Assembly: GCF_041260155.1 (NCBI RefSeq)
Contig: NC_091930.1
Span: 21,106,872-21,170,871, forward strand
DNA length: 64,000 nucleotides
Direction of reading: 5' to 3'
From: Ptychodera flava
Taxonomy: Eukaryota > Hemichordata > Enteropneusta > Ptychoderidae
A program made the position numbers and the translations under genes. Positions 10,790 to 23,344 of this stretch are shown one piece after another (within the stretch, counting starts at the first letter, position 1; every line of letters starts with the position of its first letter). The notes below the pieces were generated by a model. That model worked only from the letters and a program-made list of their open reading frames with translations, was not told the DNA's origin and ran no database searches.

Positions 10790-13290
10790 TATACATCAGC
10801 AACTCGAGGCTTACCTCCTTGAAATTGCTCGTATGCGCGCATCAGCTTCGCCAATCGTACACCATGAGTTCAGTGTCCCAATGATGGCTGACATATGCGT
10901 CTATCAGGTGCGTGTGCTGAAAGTTTACTTTTACAGGGGCAAAACATGAACTCTTTGCCATCAGACATCTTGTACCATGAAAGAGACTGCCAACAGGGAT
11001 GAAACGTCGACAAAAGCCCTTAATATCACCGCAGGTGGCGGCGGCGTTAAGCGCAAACAGTAAATATTGCATTTTGTTTATGTATGATGTCACAGAGACT
11101 TCGCATTTGAGTCGAACGAGACAAAACTGAGGAAAAATGCTTAAAATGTAGTTTATTTTAGTTATCGCAAGCTCAGGACGTATTCAGATGTTGTTCAAGG
11201 GCCTTGACAACGACCAAAACAAGAGTACAACGGTGTCGCGTGTGAAGTGCAATTATTCCCTGGGGAATTTAGTCGTATATGGTTTGGATGGGTGACAAAA
11301 AAAGAGCATGACCGGGTGTTCTATTGGTAAACTGTATGACAGGCAACAAGATTAAAATTCTAATACTGAATATATGCGGCCGTGAATTAAGTACCTCAAA
11401 AATATACAGACCTGAGATAGGAATTGAACAATGAGGTTAAATCCCCCACGAAAACATAATACGAAAGTTCGCGATCGGATTCCACCCCTCACACAACGAC
11501 TTGACTGCCCTCTCAATGAGGTCACTTGCACTGAGCTTTGAAACGTGGCATCACCAAATAAACTTTTTATTGATGAAATTTAAGATCTCACAGAGAATAA
11601 ACGGCGGATACTGATGATGGTCAAAGATCGCAAAATTGCGCGCGACGTAGCTTATACTATGTTTTTGCGCGTGTTTGAAATATCATACCCGTCATGAAGT
11701 ACTCTGTGATGTACATGCGCCTGTTTTCGTACAATCGATTTATCGGACAAAGTCTAGTCTGTTTACTGATATTGTGCCCTTGTTTTGCCATGTAGGATAT
11801 GACGTGTACAATGTTTTACAGATTATTTCATCATCCTAAATATTTATTCATCAGCCCAGGATAATGCAACATGATAAAATGTGTATAATTTGTAAATAAT
11901 GGCTGTACCTATAGTAGGTCACAAAGATAAAGCGATGAAAACTTCGTACTCCAAGGGTTGCAAAATGACCCCAAACCAACACACTAACGAGTGTTAGACC
12001 AAACAGAATTACATTACCATGCCCTGTCCGTCGCATTTTAAATGGTCGAGCTGAATTACATGTGGCTGAACCCAAATACAAATTGTAAAGTTTGAGAAAC
12101 TGAATATCTGTGCCCGAGGCGGATTCGACCCCTAACATACTGTAGTATACAATGCGTGTAGATGTGGCGATATTCACTTGACAGACATCCCTGACAACGG
12201 GCCTAGGGCGTTTGCAATTCACTACCATATTTACAATGAAATTGGCAAAAACGCGCAATATTGTCAACACATGGGTGATGTAGTTGTACGCCAAAGTATT
12301 AACAGTCTTTGCGAAGCTTTTATCTTCACACCAGTGTTTCTGGTTGTTTATCGCGGTCACCTGGTGACAGTTCCGTCAGGCCATGAGTTGTTCACGCAAA
12401 GAAAGCGTTGTAACCCTGGCAAGCACCGCCGTTTTAATCCAGCCGCCCAACTCACAATGTTGAATGATAGATTAAGCTTAAGATTGGAGGCATTCGACTC
12501 TTTTGAATGAGGATAATCCAAGGCTATGGCGCATATTTTCCACACATGTCTTGTTGTCAGCGATTAACAAAAAACAACCTAGCGGCTGTTTTTAACGAGC
12601 CACGGAGTTCATTTTATCGCAACAACATCATGTTTCAAATACTTTTAAGACACCAGAACCAACGAATGCGATTCCTTCACTGTGAGTTACGACCTGACCT
12701 TATATACTTGTAAACCATAAAATTTTCAACGCACTTTATCATACATTTTACCTGATATGAATTGTTAAGTATCTTCAGATATGAGCTGTGCGACAATATT
12801 TTAGTCCTCTGTACCTAGGTCAAGGGACATTTCCTATACTGTGAAGCATTTGACTCTTTTTTGTCATTGTACAGCCAACACGACCTATTGTACGCCGTGA
12901 CAAATTGTACATATTTCTCAGATCAACTCCAGCCTGGCAGATAGTATGGCATGTACAACAAGACCGAATTGATCCTAAACCACCATATTTATACTTTCTT
13001 CAAAGTTTCCCTGAGGTCCTGAAGCTCTAGTTTCCTATGGTAAATCTGTCAACGATCAAAATAGGGTTTTTTTTACATAAATATCGACATTCAAGTTCAC
13101 TTTCAAGGAATTTATTCCTTCGATGCATAATATGCCTGCTACGCCAAGACAAAAGTTGATAGTTGCAATTGAGAATTATCGGTGTTTCAAATTGCTTGAC
13201 AGTGACATTATCTGCAGAATAGGGCGCTAGGTACTTTGAAGAGTGGTCAACAACAATAAAGAATAAACAGAGTTAAACTTGTGAAACGAT
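10790..13290. other. Intergenic stretch upstream of BB2
   Basis: No gene recognised. A partial end of the TTAA MITE family lies at about 12081-12134 (AATATCTGTGCCCGAGGC). A BB2 promoter should lie in or beyond this stretch, but no copy of the CAGGGG-TATAT motif was found. Confidence 0.4.
12081..12134 (+). mobile_element. TTAA MITE family, terminal fragment (copy C)
   Basis: Only the right end is recognisable: ATTGTAAAGTTTGAGAAACT, then AATATCTGTGCCCGAGGCGG. The rest of the element is missing or too diverged to see. Confidence 0.45.
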
Positions 13291-13292
13291 TA

Positions 13293-13741
13293 GGGACCGT
13301 AGATAATTAAAACACGCACACGGTAAATTGAATTTCTGTGTTTATGGCGGGAGGGGGTTCGGCTGTACTTCGATTACCGTGTGCAAAAGTCGCTCTACGA
13401 CATCAAGCTACATGTTTTTTGTGGATCGCAAAATATCGCGCTATATCGTTTGGCGTGTACCAGGCCAGTGCGGCACGGCGCTACACCAGCGTTCCTCTAA
13501 GACATACATGTGGTTCAGCGTACGAGTAAAATAACGTAGAATCATTTTGGATACACTGTTTCAATTCACTTCAATTTGTCGGTTGCGTCATCGTCAAGTT
13601 GGCGCTGAACAAATTAAAGATCGATTTTGGAAGGGGTATGCCCGGGGGAGGGGCGTAGCATTTAACGGAGAAGGGAGGGGGTTGAGGTCGAACACATTTA
13701 GTTGCGTTTACCGTGCGCATGTTTTAATTATCTACGGCCCC
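13293..13741. mobile_element. Harbinger-like MITE with TTA target duplication
   Basis: A 449-bp segment starts GGGACCGTAGATAATTAAAA and ends with its near-exact complement (TTTTAATTATCTACGGCCCC), giving inverted repeats of about 35 bp. TTA abuts both ends (13290-13292 and 13742-13744). A 3-bp TWA duplication and G-rich termini are typical of PIF/Harbinger elements. The interior is GC-richer than its surroundings and encodes no transposase. Confidence 0.75.
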
Positions 13742-13744
13742 TTA

Positions 13745-15740
13745 GAAAAAGAGATCAATGTGAGACGCCGAAAAAAAAACTGTGTATGCGTGCTCTGACA
13801 ATCACAATCTTAAAGCGAAATACAAACATGTCATCACTCAGGCATCAGTATTCAATGGCCCAATAGGACATTCTGAAACATATCAACATGAATAAGCAAA
13901 AAAACCCCACTAGTACAGTAGTAAAATGTTTATTTTACAATATATCACAGATTAGTCGATACATTTACAGAAATAAAATTTATGACAAACAATATATAGC
14001 AAAGAAATTATGTACAACATATATATGAACTGAGTTACACAACGTCAAGGTATTAAGAAGTATATTACATTATATTATATATTAGTAGACCGGCTTATAT
14101 ACATTATTTACGTTTGGTGGCAAACAAGCATTCATTGTATCTCGTCTTATTTAGGAATACCTTCAAATCTAGGCAGCATTACTATTTCCATTAATTCAAC
14201 TCTGGAGGGGACAGGCTGTCATCAAGCAAACTCTGGCAGAAAGTCGTTAAAAAAGACATGTTGACTTTCCTATTTAATATAAATGGAATGCAATTGTGTA
14301 TTTTATTGACAGTTGTAAATTTCTAAAATCTGCACTTTCGTTTTGACAAATCTTTCCCAGTTATCCAAAAATGTGACATTACACTTTCTGACAAAAGGTG
14401 TACAGAACGTTGTGTCAGTAACTGGCAGTTTCTTTATCTATGTCCTATCCCTTGAGGGGACTCATTGTGAAGCTGTTGGCTAAGTAAAGTTTTCACCGGA
14501 TTAGTTTTGCTGAAATCGAAAATTCACTTTTTTTCGGCAGAGAGTTAACACAAGGACGGCGGCAATCGGTTGAATTTCAATTGTCCGTGGAATACTCGAT
14601 AATTTATTTCTCTAGTCCTAAACTTCGCGAGGTGAACCCACCGCTTTATCTCAAAAGACAATGTCTTAAATTTCCCCTGTGGAAAGTTTCACTTTGAGAA
14701 AAGTCTTTCAATTTCCAGGTGCCTCCTATCTTAACTCATTATATTTCTTCGAAATGAATTATTGTGATCACTGCTTGTTATAGAAAGACAAATGAAAAAA
14801 CTGTAATGGCGTTTATAATAAGTTTTCATATGTCTTGATATTTGTACGTTTAATGTTATTTATAATATCCAATAGAGCTAATTTAGATATGGTTATAAGT
14901 TGACTGGCATATACAAAGCGATATTCACTTACATGTATGTTTATATATTCACATTTTATCTTGTAATATTTATAATGTGTAATGGAGTTAAATGAGGTAT
15001 AGTTATCGTTTTACCAACGTCGTCGAGGACAATAATTATAAACCTTTGCGATACAGCCTTCTCTTCTCTTTTTATATACATTTACAGGGTCGTGTTTTCA
15101 TAAATATTATAACAAAAGTTATCAGGATAGTCTCCGCGTTCATAAATTGTCGATGATTTTCAAAATGTTTACCAAGTAAAAATGTTCGACGGACATCAAG
15201 GTTGCTGAGCGGTGCACTCTCTTGCGCTATTAATGAAACCAATTTTGTTAAATGTCTCATGATGACATTTTGATTTAAGGATCATAGCTGAGGTATGTCT
15301 CAGTGTCTTGATGAAATTCTTCGTGGTTATAGGTTTTATCTGCTTTTTTACACTTTTGATTAAAACGGTGGAAAGATGATTAAAGTAAATGTGTATGTTA
15401 GATGTGTATATTGTTTTAAATAGTTATATGGGACGGATGATAATGCCCGCAATCACGCAGGGTATAGCTAGGTGCGGATAGCGTTCTGAAGAAAGGTGTT
15501 GGGCTTTGGGTAAGCTACTCTTCCATCGAGTTTCGTTGTCCCCGAAGCATTGGGCGTACCGCTTGGCACAATGACAGTTGTTAATACGGACATGTGACAC
15601 ACGCACTGGCTGTCGGTGGGACTGTCAATGGATATATATTGTCCTGATTTCGGGGACCACAGTTCGCATACTTCTTAATATTTCAACAAGTCATGTGCTA
15701 TGGGTTTCTGACTTGCCGCAAAAGGAAGGTAAACTGACAT
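13745..15740. other. Intergenic stretch downstream of BB3
   Basis: AT-rich. It holds a diverged TTAA-family MITE (14448-14732) and otherwise nothing I can assign. Confidence 0.4.
14448..14732 (-). mobile_element. TTAA MITE family, diverged copy D
   Basis: Recognisable by CACCGGATTAGTTTTGCTGA, GAGAGTTAACACAAGGACGG and TTTATTTCTCTAGT in the family order, ending GTGCCTCCTATCTTAA. It is much more diverged than copies J and K, so older. The distal end is lost. Confidence 0.6.
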
Positions 15741-17679
15741 CTACCAATCATTTTCCTCATTGAGTTCCATGAGAGGCATCTTCTCAGGGGGTTTGTAGTC
15801 GTTGTCGCTGTTCGAATAAGTCGTGCTCGGTCTCGTGTTGAGGATCTTCTCCTCCGGTTTGTTCTGCGGCGGCCACTGGTTGAGATACGTCGCTTTCCCT
15901 CGTCTGTAGACATTAGGCGTGTTCTCGCGAGATTTGATCTTGCTGCCGCCGAACTGCCACTCGTAGAAGTGAGATTTTCTGGCGCCCTTTACGTTCGCGA
16001 GTGACACCTCTTCCAGGGCGCCGACGAGCCCGAGCGGCATCGCCTCGACGACGACTTCGTTGGGGATGAAGACGATGTCGGAGGGTGCTTCCACGTTGAT
16101 GTCTTCGTTTGTCGCTTTCTTCAACTGGTGCAGCCGCTGGTTCACCAGGAGCAGAAATCCGATGTCGTTGCTGTTCTTAACCAACTTATCGACTTCCTGC
16201 TCTTCAAGCTGTAGTTTGGCAAAGTAGTCGTCGATCTCTTCGTACTTCTCTTCGGCAGCAGTGGCCTTTGCTTTCGTTTTCTGCTCCACCTCGTTTATCA
16301 AGCTGTCGCCATGGAGACGAAGCTGGTCTATCACCTGCTGCAGCCTGTAGATCAGCTGCTGGGTGTGTTCCTTGATCAGCGATGACGTCATCTGGCTCTT
16401 TTCGTCGGCGTTCTTGACGTCATCGGCCAGTTGCTCCTTGGCCGTGCGTAGTCCTTTCTGCCGAGTCCGGAGCCTCCTCACCTGCTCTTCCAAGTCGCGG
16501 CGCCTCTTGTCCACGCCGGCGAGCAAGGTCTTGTGCTGGTGCTGGGGTCGCATGTGGTTGTACTCGGCGCACACCATGCAGATGGGCACGCTGCACGTGC
16601 CGCAGTAGAAGGTGAGCTCGTTGCCCTCGTGCACGGGGCATATCAGCGGCTTCACGTACTGCTGCAGCGTCTGCTTCTTCTCCTTGTACTCGCCCAGGAG
16701 GATCAGCGTGTGCCGGCGGAGGATGTCGGCGTTGTCGTGGTGCTTGCTGCAGTCCGGGCAGATGATCATACCGCAGTCTGTGCAGTAGTACTCGGCCGCT
16801 TTCCTCATACAGAAGGCGCAGTAGTCCTTGGCGGGTATCGTGGGCTGAGGAGTGGGCGGTGGTCCGGGCGTGTTAACGTTGTTGGGTGTAGCTCTCGAGG
16901 GTCTGTTTACGTTATATAGAGGGGTAGCTCTCATCGGCTCCGGGGGCGGTAGTAAGTCGACGTCTGCGTCAGCCTGTATCTCCCTGCGGAGATTAAGTAC
17001 AAAAGCGAAACAACCAGAATATCATTTTAATGTAGTATGTGCCTCGAAAGTGAAAGATTAAAACTTTTGCTCAAACTTTCCTCATTGAAGCTTTCAGACA
17101 TATTTTCTAGCCAAATCAAGATAAAAATCAGGGTTCGCCGTGCAAAGTTCTGTGTTAGAGAAGCAAAATTACATTACTTTACATTTACTGATATCTGGAA
17201 TTCAAAATGGCAGTCACCACTATGTTAACGCTATGGGGAAAATAAAATTTTCTATTTCCGAAAAACCATTAAGATGAATTTTTTCTTTCACCAAAAGCTT
17301 TAAAATGATCCCCCAGAAATGGTAGATCAGAAACGAATTTTGAAAATTGAGAGCCACGAATATCTGTCCCCGAGGCACATGCTACCTTAAGATTTACACA
17401 GTTGTAACCTCTTCTATATGCAGTAAATTCAGCAACACACTTTATCATGGATGGATATGGTAGAGATAGCACTGTACAGTTAAAATATATCGATGGTTGA
17501 TTAAATAAATTTACACGACAGTATAGCGGGCAGTTTGGCGTCATTCGGGCATTTTTAATTTCATTCATCGTCTCGTAATTTACCAGCGACAACTCAACCA
17601 ATCAGCATACATATTTGATGGACATATCATACCTTGACTCAACCCTTAAGACCTTGTTTTTTGAACTTCCGCTACCCAT
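15741..17679 (-). CDS. BB3: predicted myristoylated RING-less B-box coiled-coil protein
   Basis: Model join(15741..16983, 17633..17679) on the minus strand gives 429 residues. The small exon encodes MGSGSSKNKVLRVES and ends AG|GTATGA; the large exon begins after TCCGCAG at 16984 (phase 2). A Pro-rich stretch precedes B-box 1 (C71, C74, C83, C86, C91, C94) and B-box 2 (C131, H134, C143, C146, C151, C154, then His). A long Gln/Lys/Glu-rich coiled coil follows at about 170-285, then SNDIGFLLLVNQRL and FIPNEVVVEAMPLGLVGALE. The C-terminal tail has many Asn, Pro and Thr and ends acidic with a final Trp. Gly2 and Ser6 fit myristoylation; residue 3 is Ser, so no palmitoylation site there, though Lys7 could help membrane binding. 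An internal Met at residue 33 could give a soluble form. Confidence 0.85.
17031..17386 (+). mobile_element. TTAA MITE family, copy E, inside the BB3 intron
   Basis: Flanked by TTAA on both sides. The left end is TGTAGTATGTGCCTCG, the right end CCCGAGGCACATGCTACC. It lies antisense to BB3 and makes up more than half of the intron between its two coding exons (16984-17632), showing that insertion there is tolerated. Confidence 0.8.
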
Positions 17680-17718
17680 GTTTGATTTTGTCGGAGTTGG
17701 TCTTTAACTTCGAGATAT
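17633..17718 (-). CDS. BB3 acylation exon (with 39 nt of 5' UTR)
   Basis: On the minus strand a pyrimidine-rich tract ending TTCCTTACAG is followed by 39 nt of leader, then ATGGGTAGCGGAAGTTCA, and the donor GTATGATA. It encodes 15 residues and ends in phase 2. Confidence 0.8.
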
Positions 17719-18496
17719 CTGTAAGGAACACAATAAAAAATTCGTAATTATTGTGATAATGGCTACAACCTCTAAATTTGAACCCGCCAACGAATGCGTT
17801 CGTCACGGCATTGCATTTGATTCACAGAGCAGCACATTCATTCAGTTATTCATCAAAACATGAAATGCATTTTTGTTTAAAAAAATCATGAACAGCGCTG
17901 TGAAAAACGATCAACACTAAGTACACATATTGGAGTCGCAGAATACCTCCAGGGTCACTGTATTGGAGTGAGTGTGGACATTACCACATAACGGAGTTTG
18001 ATGAACACGTCAGCATGCTGCGTTTATCTTATTGCGTATTAAAACGTGCATGGCATATACTTTTTTTGCGCGTATTTCTCTCGATCTATATTTTCGACAC
18101 ATTTATGTACAAATTTTCAGTGCACGATGTCCAAACAGATGAGCATACATCGCTTTTTGTATCTGTCTGAACCAATGATTTGTTTTCATTCTGGTTATAA
18201 TCTCATTACTGTCCCAGCACGCTGTCGTACTTTCACACTCACAATATGTCGCTAAGCCTGAGCAGTTTGCCGTTATAAGCAGGATAATCCCTGAATGCAT
18301 GGCTTTCTAATTTACCATTGTATCGTCTGCGTATTTTAATCCGATTAACACGAACGGGATGTTAAATAGTGGGATATTTCTGATGTCGAGGCAACGTTGT
18401 TTTGTCTGGGCGAATATTGTCGGAGCATTACCCCCTGATTTGCTTCACTGGGGCCGGACACCAATATTGCAGTGCTTATATATTTGGAAGTTTTAA

Positions 18497-18850
18497 GGTA
18501 TAGAACGCGCCTCGAGGACACAAATTTGGACTCTGAAACTTTTACAATTCTTTTCTGAAATACCACTTGTGGCGGTTCATTTTAAAGCTCTTGGTGTACG
18601 AAAACTTTTCACCGGCTTAGTTTTTCGAAATTCGAAAATTTTATTTTTTCTCCATAGAGTTAACACAGCGATGGCGGCCATTTTGAATTTTAAATATCGG
18701 TAAATCTTAAGTAATTTGTTTCCCTAGTGCCAAAATTTGCACGGTGACCCCCGATTTTTATTATTGATTTTGAAAGAGAATGGTTTAAAGATTCCTTGAG
18801 GAAAGTTTGAGCAAAAGTTTAAGTCTTTCACTTTCGAGGCGCCAACTACC
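18497..18850 (-). mobile_element. TTAA MITE family, copy F
   Basis: Left end GGTATAGAACGCGCCTCGAG, right end CGAGGCGCCAACTACC; flanks TTAA and TTGA. The interior is close to the family consensus (CATAGAGTTAACACAGCGAT, GGTGACCCCCGATTTTTATT). Confidence 0.8.
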
Positions 18851-18854
18851 TTGA

Positions 18855-21800
18855 TATCCATTGCCCAAGTACGGAAAAGACTGGATTAATTAATATCTCG
18901 AAGTGTTTTCTCTCATACTATAATATTGCTGGGTGAGAACATTGAATGAAATAACAATTTAATCGAATAAACTTTCGACTCGACAGACGATATAATAGTG
19001 ATGTATCATGGATCCAACGTGAGGGCGTGATTTCCTGAGTATCTGTTATGCAAATTTGGTGTTGGAGCAGTTTCAAGTTCAAATCCGCCACCGCGTCTTT
19101 TCCTAGAACTCTCATTTACTGCCGTACCCTTGTTCGCCGTCCGAACACATGGCGACGATTAAAGTTATTTGTGTAAGTTTATTGATGGGAGCACTGCAGT
19201 GCATTTGCTTTGAATGTCGCTTAGCATTTTTCTTTTATCGTTTACATCAGCTGACCTTCTTGCATTTCACCCCGTTCGCCTAGACCTGTCAAAATTGTGC
19301 AAACTAACCTGTTATTGCCGTCGCAGCTTTATTGACCTGGCAGATTAATAAGCGACCAAAACCATGAATTCTTGCCTAATATAAATGGCAGAAATGGAAT
19401 GTTTGACAATTTCGGGTGAACGGTCACTCGGCTTGCATTTAATTCCATTTACATTGCATGCTTAGAACACATCGCAACCTGTATTTTTTAATTGAGAGAA
19501 TTACTACGTGCAGAACTCTGTGATTGGTAGAGACTAAGCAATAAACACGTACAGGCCCTGCGATGTCATGGTGATGGCGACTATGCCAAGAATTCACATA
19601 TTGTGCGAGTTGTACGAGCCGTGCAAACTACGGGACGTTTTATGACTCGAATTTTTCGATCACTCGAGTGGCCAAGCCATATCCTGATCTCGTGTCCTGT
19701 AACACCATCGGCATGAAAATCAACACCCCCTCCCTCTCTGAGTTAATCGAACGGAATGTCTGTTCATTCTGCGAATTTCACGAACTGACTTCCCTTGAAT
19801 CGATGACTCAGGTACGACCATATCTCTTTGAAGGTTCACCCTGAAAGACGGAACTAACGTCTGTAGGATGCAGGGGCCCAATGTTCTACAGCAGTATTTG
19901 GTTGGCTCGAATCACGGAAATGGTTTGCCAGAATGTTTTCCTGACGAGAATATATTCGCTCCATCTTTGGAGATTTAGAAGGCTGCGGTATATGTCTGCA
20001 GTCACCTTAAGTTTGACTTCAAGGCGCAAAAAAATGAACTTTCCAAAACAGCCACAAAGAGCGCGATGATAAGAAGCAAAACTTTTTTTTCATTTTCAAG
20101 TGCATCGAGTTCATAAATGAACGGAAATTTTCTAATACGCGTGACGACAATTTTATAGCCATCGCAAGTCGTTCAAGCGCTCATCACGTCTCGTTGAAAA
20201 TGGTAACATTGTTTTTTCTTTGGCAGCGAGTTTTATTTCTGTAAAGCTTCCCCTGGTTTAGAGCGTGACAGGTGTAATTCTCGCGTATAAGTTGTATTCA
20301 TGGTTGCCATAAAGTCTGTCTCCACTGGCAACACTGACACAAACGCCGATAAATAATGGAGTTGTCAACAGCATGTGTTTCATGTGTTCCCGAAAAACAG
20401 GCCCAACAAATTAGCGAGATGGTAATACATGGAATGGGAAAATTTCAGTCAAAGGATGCGAAATCTTTTTCTTTTTTTCTCCTCAAATGCTTGCAGACGT
20501 TTTCAAAAGAGAGGAAAGTTTGGAACCGCAGAACAGACAAGCACGTTTCATTTCATGCCGCCCACATTTTAATGTTTACCGTGTCAAAATATTGTGGCCT
20601 AGTCTCCATGGGAACCGTCCCTCTGTAATGGATTGAGGGCTGTTGCGCTTATTCAGGCGACGATAAGTAGTGAAAAAAAACCACAAAAAACAACAACAAC
20701 GGTTCACCAAGGCACACTGACAAGACGAGCAATCACACGCCATGGACAACTGACACGAAATTAATTCCCTGCCCTTTAAAATGCTAATAGCATGGCGACA
20801 CGGATAAACCAAAATCAGCAGTTTATCAAATAATTTTATAATCCCAATGAAACGATAAAATCGTAAATCAGGATTAACAGCCGTGTCACATTTCACATTC
20901 ATATAAATTGTTGTTGATATCATATCATGGATGCCTGAACACTATCTGCCTTGATGGGGTTAAAAGGTCGATAATTTGGGTCGGAAAGCGTATCGGAAAT
21001 CGATAATGAGTTATGCTTTTATTTTAGTCAAGTATTCGCCTTTTTTTGTCGGTTCACGATTTGCTGTGTGTTGTACAGACGGATGTGCTCAACTTTGTGA
21101 CGCATGACGTTGAGACGAGGAAATTGAAAACACGGCAATGGTTTCTTGTTTCAACGAGACTGTCTCTGCGTCTCCCCTCACCATCACTATCGTGGTTCGA
21201 TTAGAGTTATCCCGTCAAACAACCGAACAAAAAGGACAAAAAGTAGGAAAACATTTCTGGTGGAATGCATGGTGATTTATGACGTATGTAGTACTTAAGG
21301 GCGGAAATGGACGTTTGGCAAAGATTTGAGCGATTTGACTAACCTGTAAAAACTATTCATTCGTTTTCCTCGAGAACTTTACGGTCCGGTGTTGAGTATA
21401 TCACTAAACCCTGCCGGTCATTTGAAAGGATTTTTTCTTTCCTTCAATTTTTCACTTGTAGTTTTTCCCCTTTTATGTGATAAGATTATCATTAACTTAT
21501 TCAAATTCGGTGACGTCATTGAAATGACACAAGTTTATGATTGGCCCTACACATTTTCTCCGTATAGCGAAGATAAGATATACAACCGCTTGCCCAAGAT
21601 CTAACATGAAAACATCTTGTCGACATTTAAATGAAAAACAGACTAATGAGGCAAATTCCATGCAGATTCTAGCCTTACTGGCAAAACACAGGACAAAACT
21701 TACTTTTGCTATTCAAAACATCAGAATTTTAAAAAGATGACGAAATGCGCCGGTGTCTTTCCCTAACCTGTTTGGTTTTGAACAAGGCGATGTGATCTAC

Positions 21801-22750
21801 TACATTCAAAAATTTGTGAAATCGAATAAAGGAAACTTTCTCCCACTGATCGACATTTTTAAGAATCACTGTTCACGGCAACTCCCACCGTCCTGCCCCG
21901 AGTCGGTTCCCCAGGTAATCGATTTCTGCCATCTGACCTCACACTACCACACTTCAAATTTTTAAACAAACAGCAATCACGGGATGGCTTGGTTCGTTCG
22001 TGTGGTTCAAAACATACGCAGCGAGTCAACGGCGGAGAAAAGAACCTGCAAATTTGTAATTGTTGTGACATATTCGCTTTTCGAGTTGACGGGAATATCA
22101 TCATAATGTTCAAGTGAAAAGAGGAAACCCCGATTATGCCGATGCATCCTTCTTTTGAACGTACGAGGAAGTAAAACTGTCGAATTACATCGAGTAAGAA
22201 TACTTTGCGTCCTTGATAAAGCTTCTTTACTCCTGAAGACTGATGCGATGAAGGGTTTGTACCCCTCACGAGTGATCAGGCGGTAGGGCGATATGAATCT
22301 TTGGTAGGACGGAGCGCGCAGTAAGCCTTAACTTGAGCTCGGACTCGTGTTTTTTCACTGCCACGTCAATAGTTTGATTCGCAAATCATTTCTCGGCGAC
22401 GCGTTTGTGCCTCGGAATCGACATCGGGTATGTCATTCTCTGAACGGTTTGCTTTGAAAAAAATCGACGATAAGTTGACTGATTGTGCATATCGCTGCTT
22501 CAAAATAATTGTTGGTTTTTGGTACTTTCATTTTTGCTACTGTAGTCGACAATCCTATCGAATGTACTTGTTTGTTCTTCTGTGATGTAGCGCCACGCAA
22601 TTTTCCCGTTCAAGTCATACACTTGAAAATCAGCTCACAATTTCTGCTTCGAGAAAGAGGGGACGGTTTCTCAAATATCACTTATAAGTGATGATGTCTA
22701 TCAGGTCACAAAACTCGGGAAAAGAAGATACTGATTTGTGATGGCGTTGC
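18855..22750. other. BB3 upstream / first intron stretch
   Basis: No gene recognised on either strand. If the 22755-23130 segment is the BB3 first exon, this stretch is BB3 intron. It contains no repeat I can name. Confidence 0.35.
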
Positions 22751-22754
22751 TTAC

Positions 22755-23130
22755 CTGTCTGTTCGCCACGCTGGCAAGTCGTCCCGTATCAGCCAGATCG
22801 CACAATTCTGAAAAAATAGTCTCTCACTGCGCGCTAAGCTTTAGAAACGGGGGAAGCATCCTTGGCAGAGAGAATTCTGACAAACATACACAGGTGAGGA
22901 AAACGTTGGGGGATTCAAAAAGAGCCTTGGCGTCTTTGTCTTCGATATATTTCCCGTCTCTTTTATACTTGCTTTCAGAATGCCGTCTTGAGACGCCTTA
23001 TGATTACGAAAATGGACAATGAAACGATTTACTGGTGGACAACTGTCCCTTTGTTTTACAAACAGAAAGTAGATTCCGTCCAGGGCCAGGTGAACGCTTT
23101 CGTCTGCAATGTTGCACCCCCTGACAAGTC
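22755..23130 (-). promoter_or_regulatory. Putative non-coding first exon of BB3
   Basis: On the minus strand it ends CAG|GTAAGC at 22755. Segments shared with 4124-4480 include the bases around the donor (GTAAGCAACGCCATCACA), GATCTGGCTGATACGGGACG and CGAAAGCGTT. There is no long open frame. It would splice to the BB3 acceptor at 17719 over about 5 kb. Confidence 0.5.
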
Positions 23131-23154
23131 ATAATATTCCAAAACCCACACCGA

Positions 23155-23215
23155 CATGATATATAACCCCTGTCAGCGTGTTTCAATTGAACGTGCACAG
23201 AGTCCGCGAAAGATT
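23155..23215 (-). promoter_or_regulatory. TATA-type promoter of BB3
   Basis: Minus strand ATTGAAACACGC then GACAGGGGTTATATATCATG. The block matches the BB1 motif at 4504-4560. The TATA core sits about 30 nt upstream of the inferred exon start. Confidence 0.5.
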
Positions 23216-23344
23216 AAACAAGGGTTACCGCTGAGTAAATATTTAAGAAGTCGGACATTACATGCACGAATTGGCTACAACTAGTGGCTGCAGCATGTTG
23301 ACCGTAAGCCACATGGGATATCCCGCTCGTAAAATTAAAGCAAA

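Noticed and set aside
16533-16919. 128-residue plus-strand frame over BB3, and the 194-residue one over BB4 at 26525-27109
   Set aside because: Antisense shadows of GC-rich coding exons whose minus-strand frames carry clear B-boxes.
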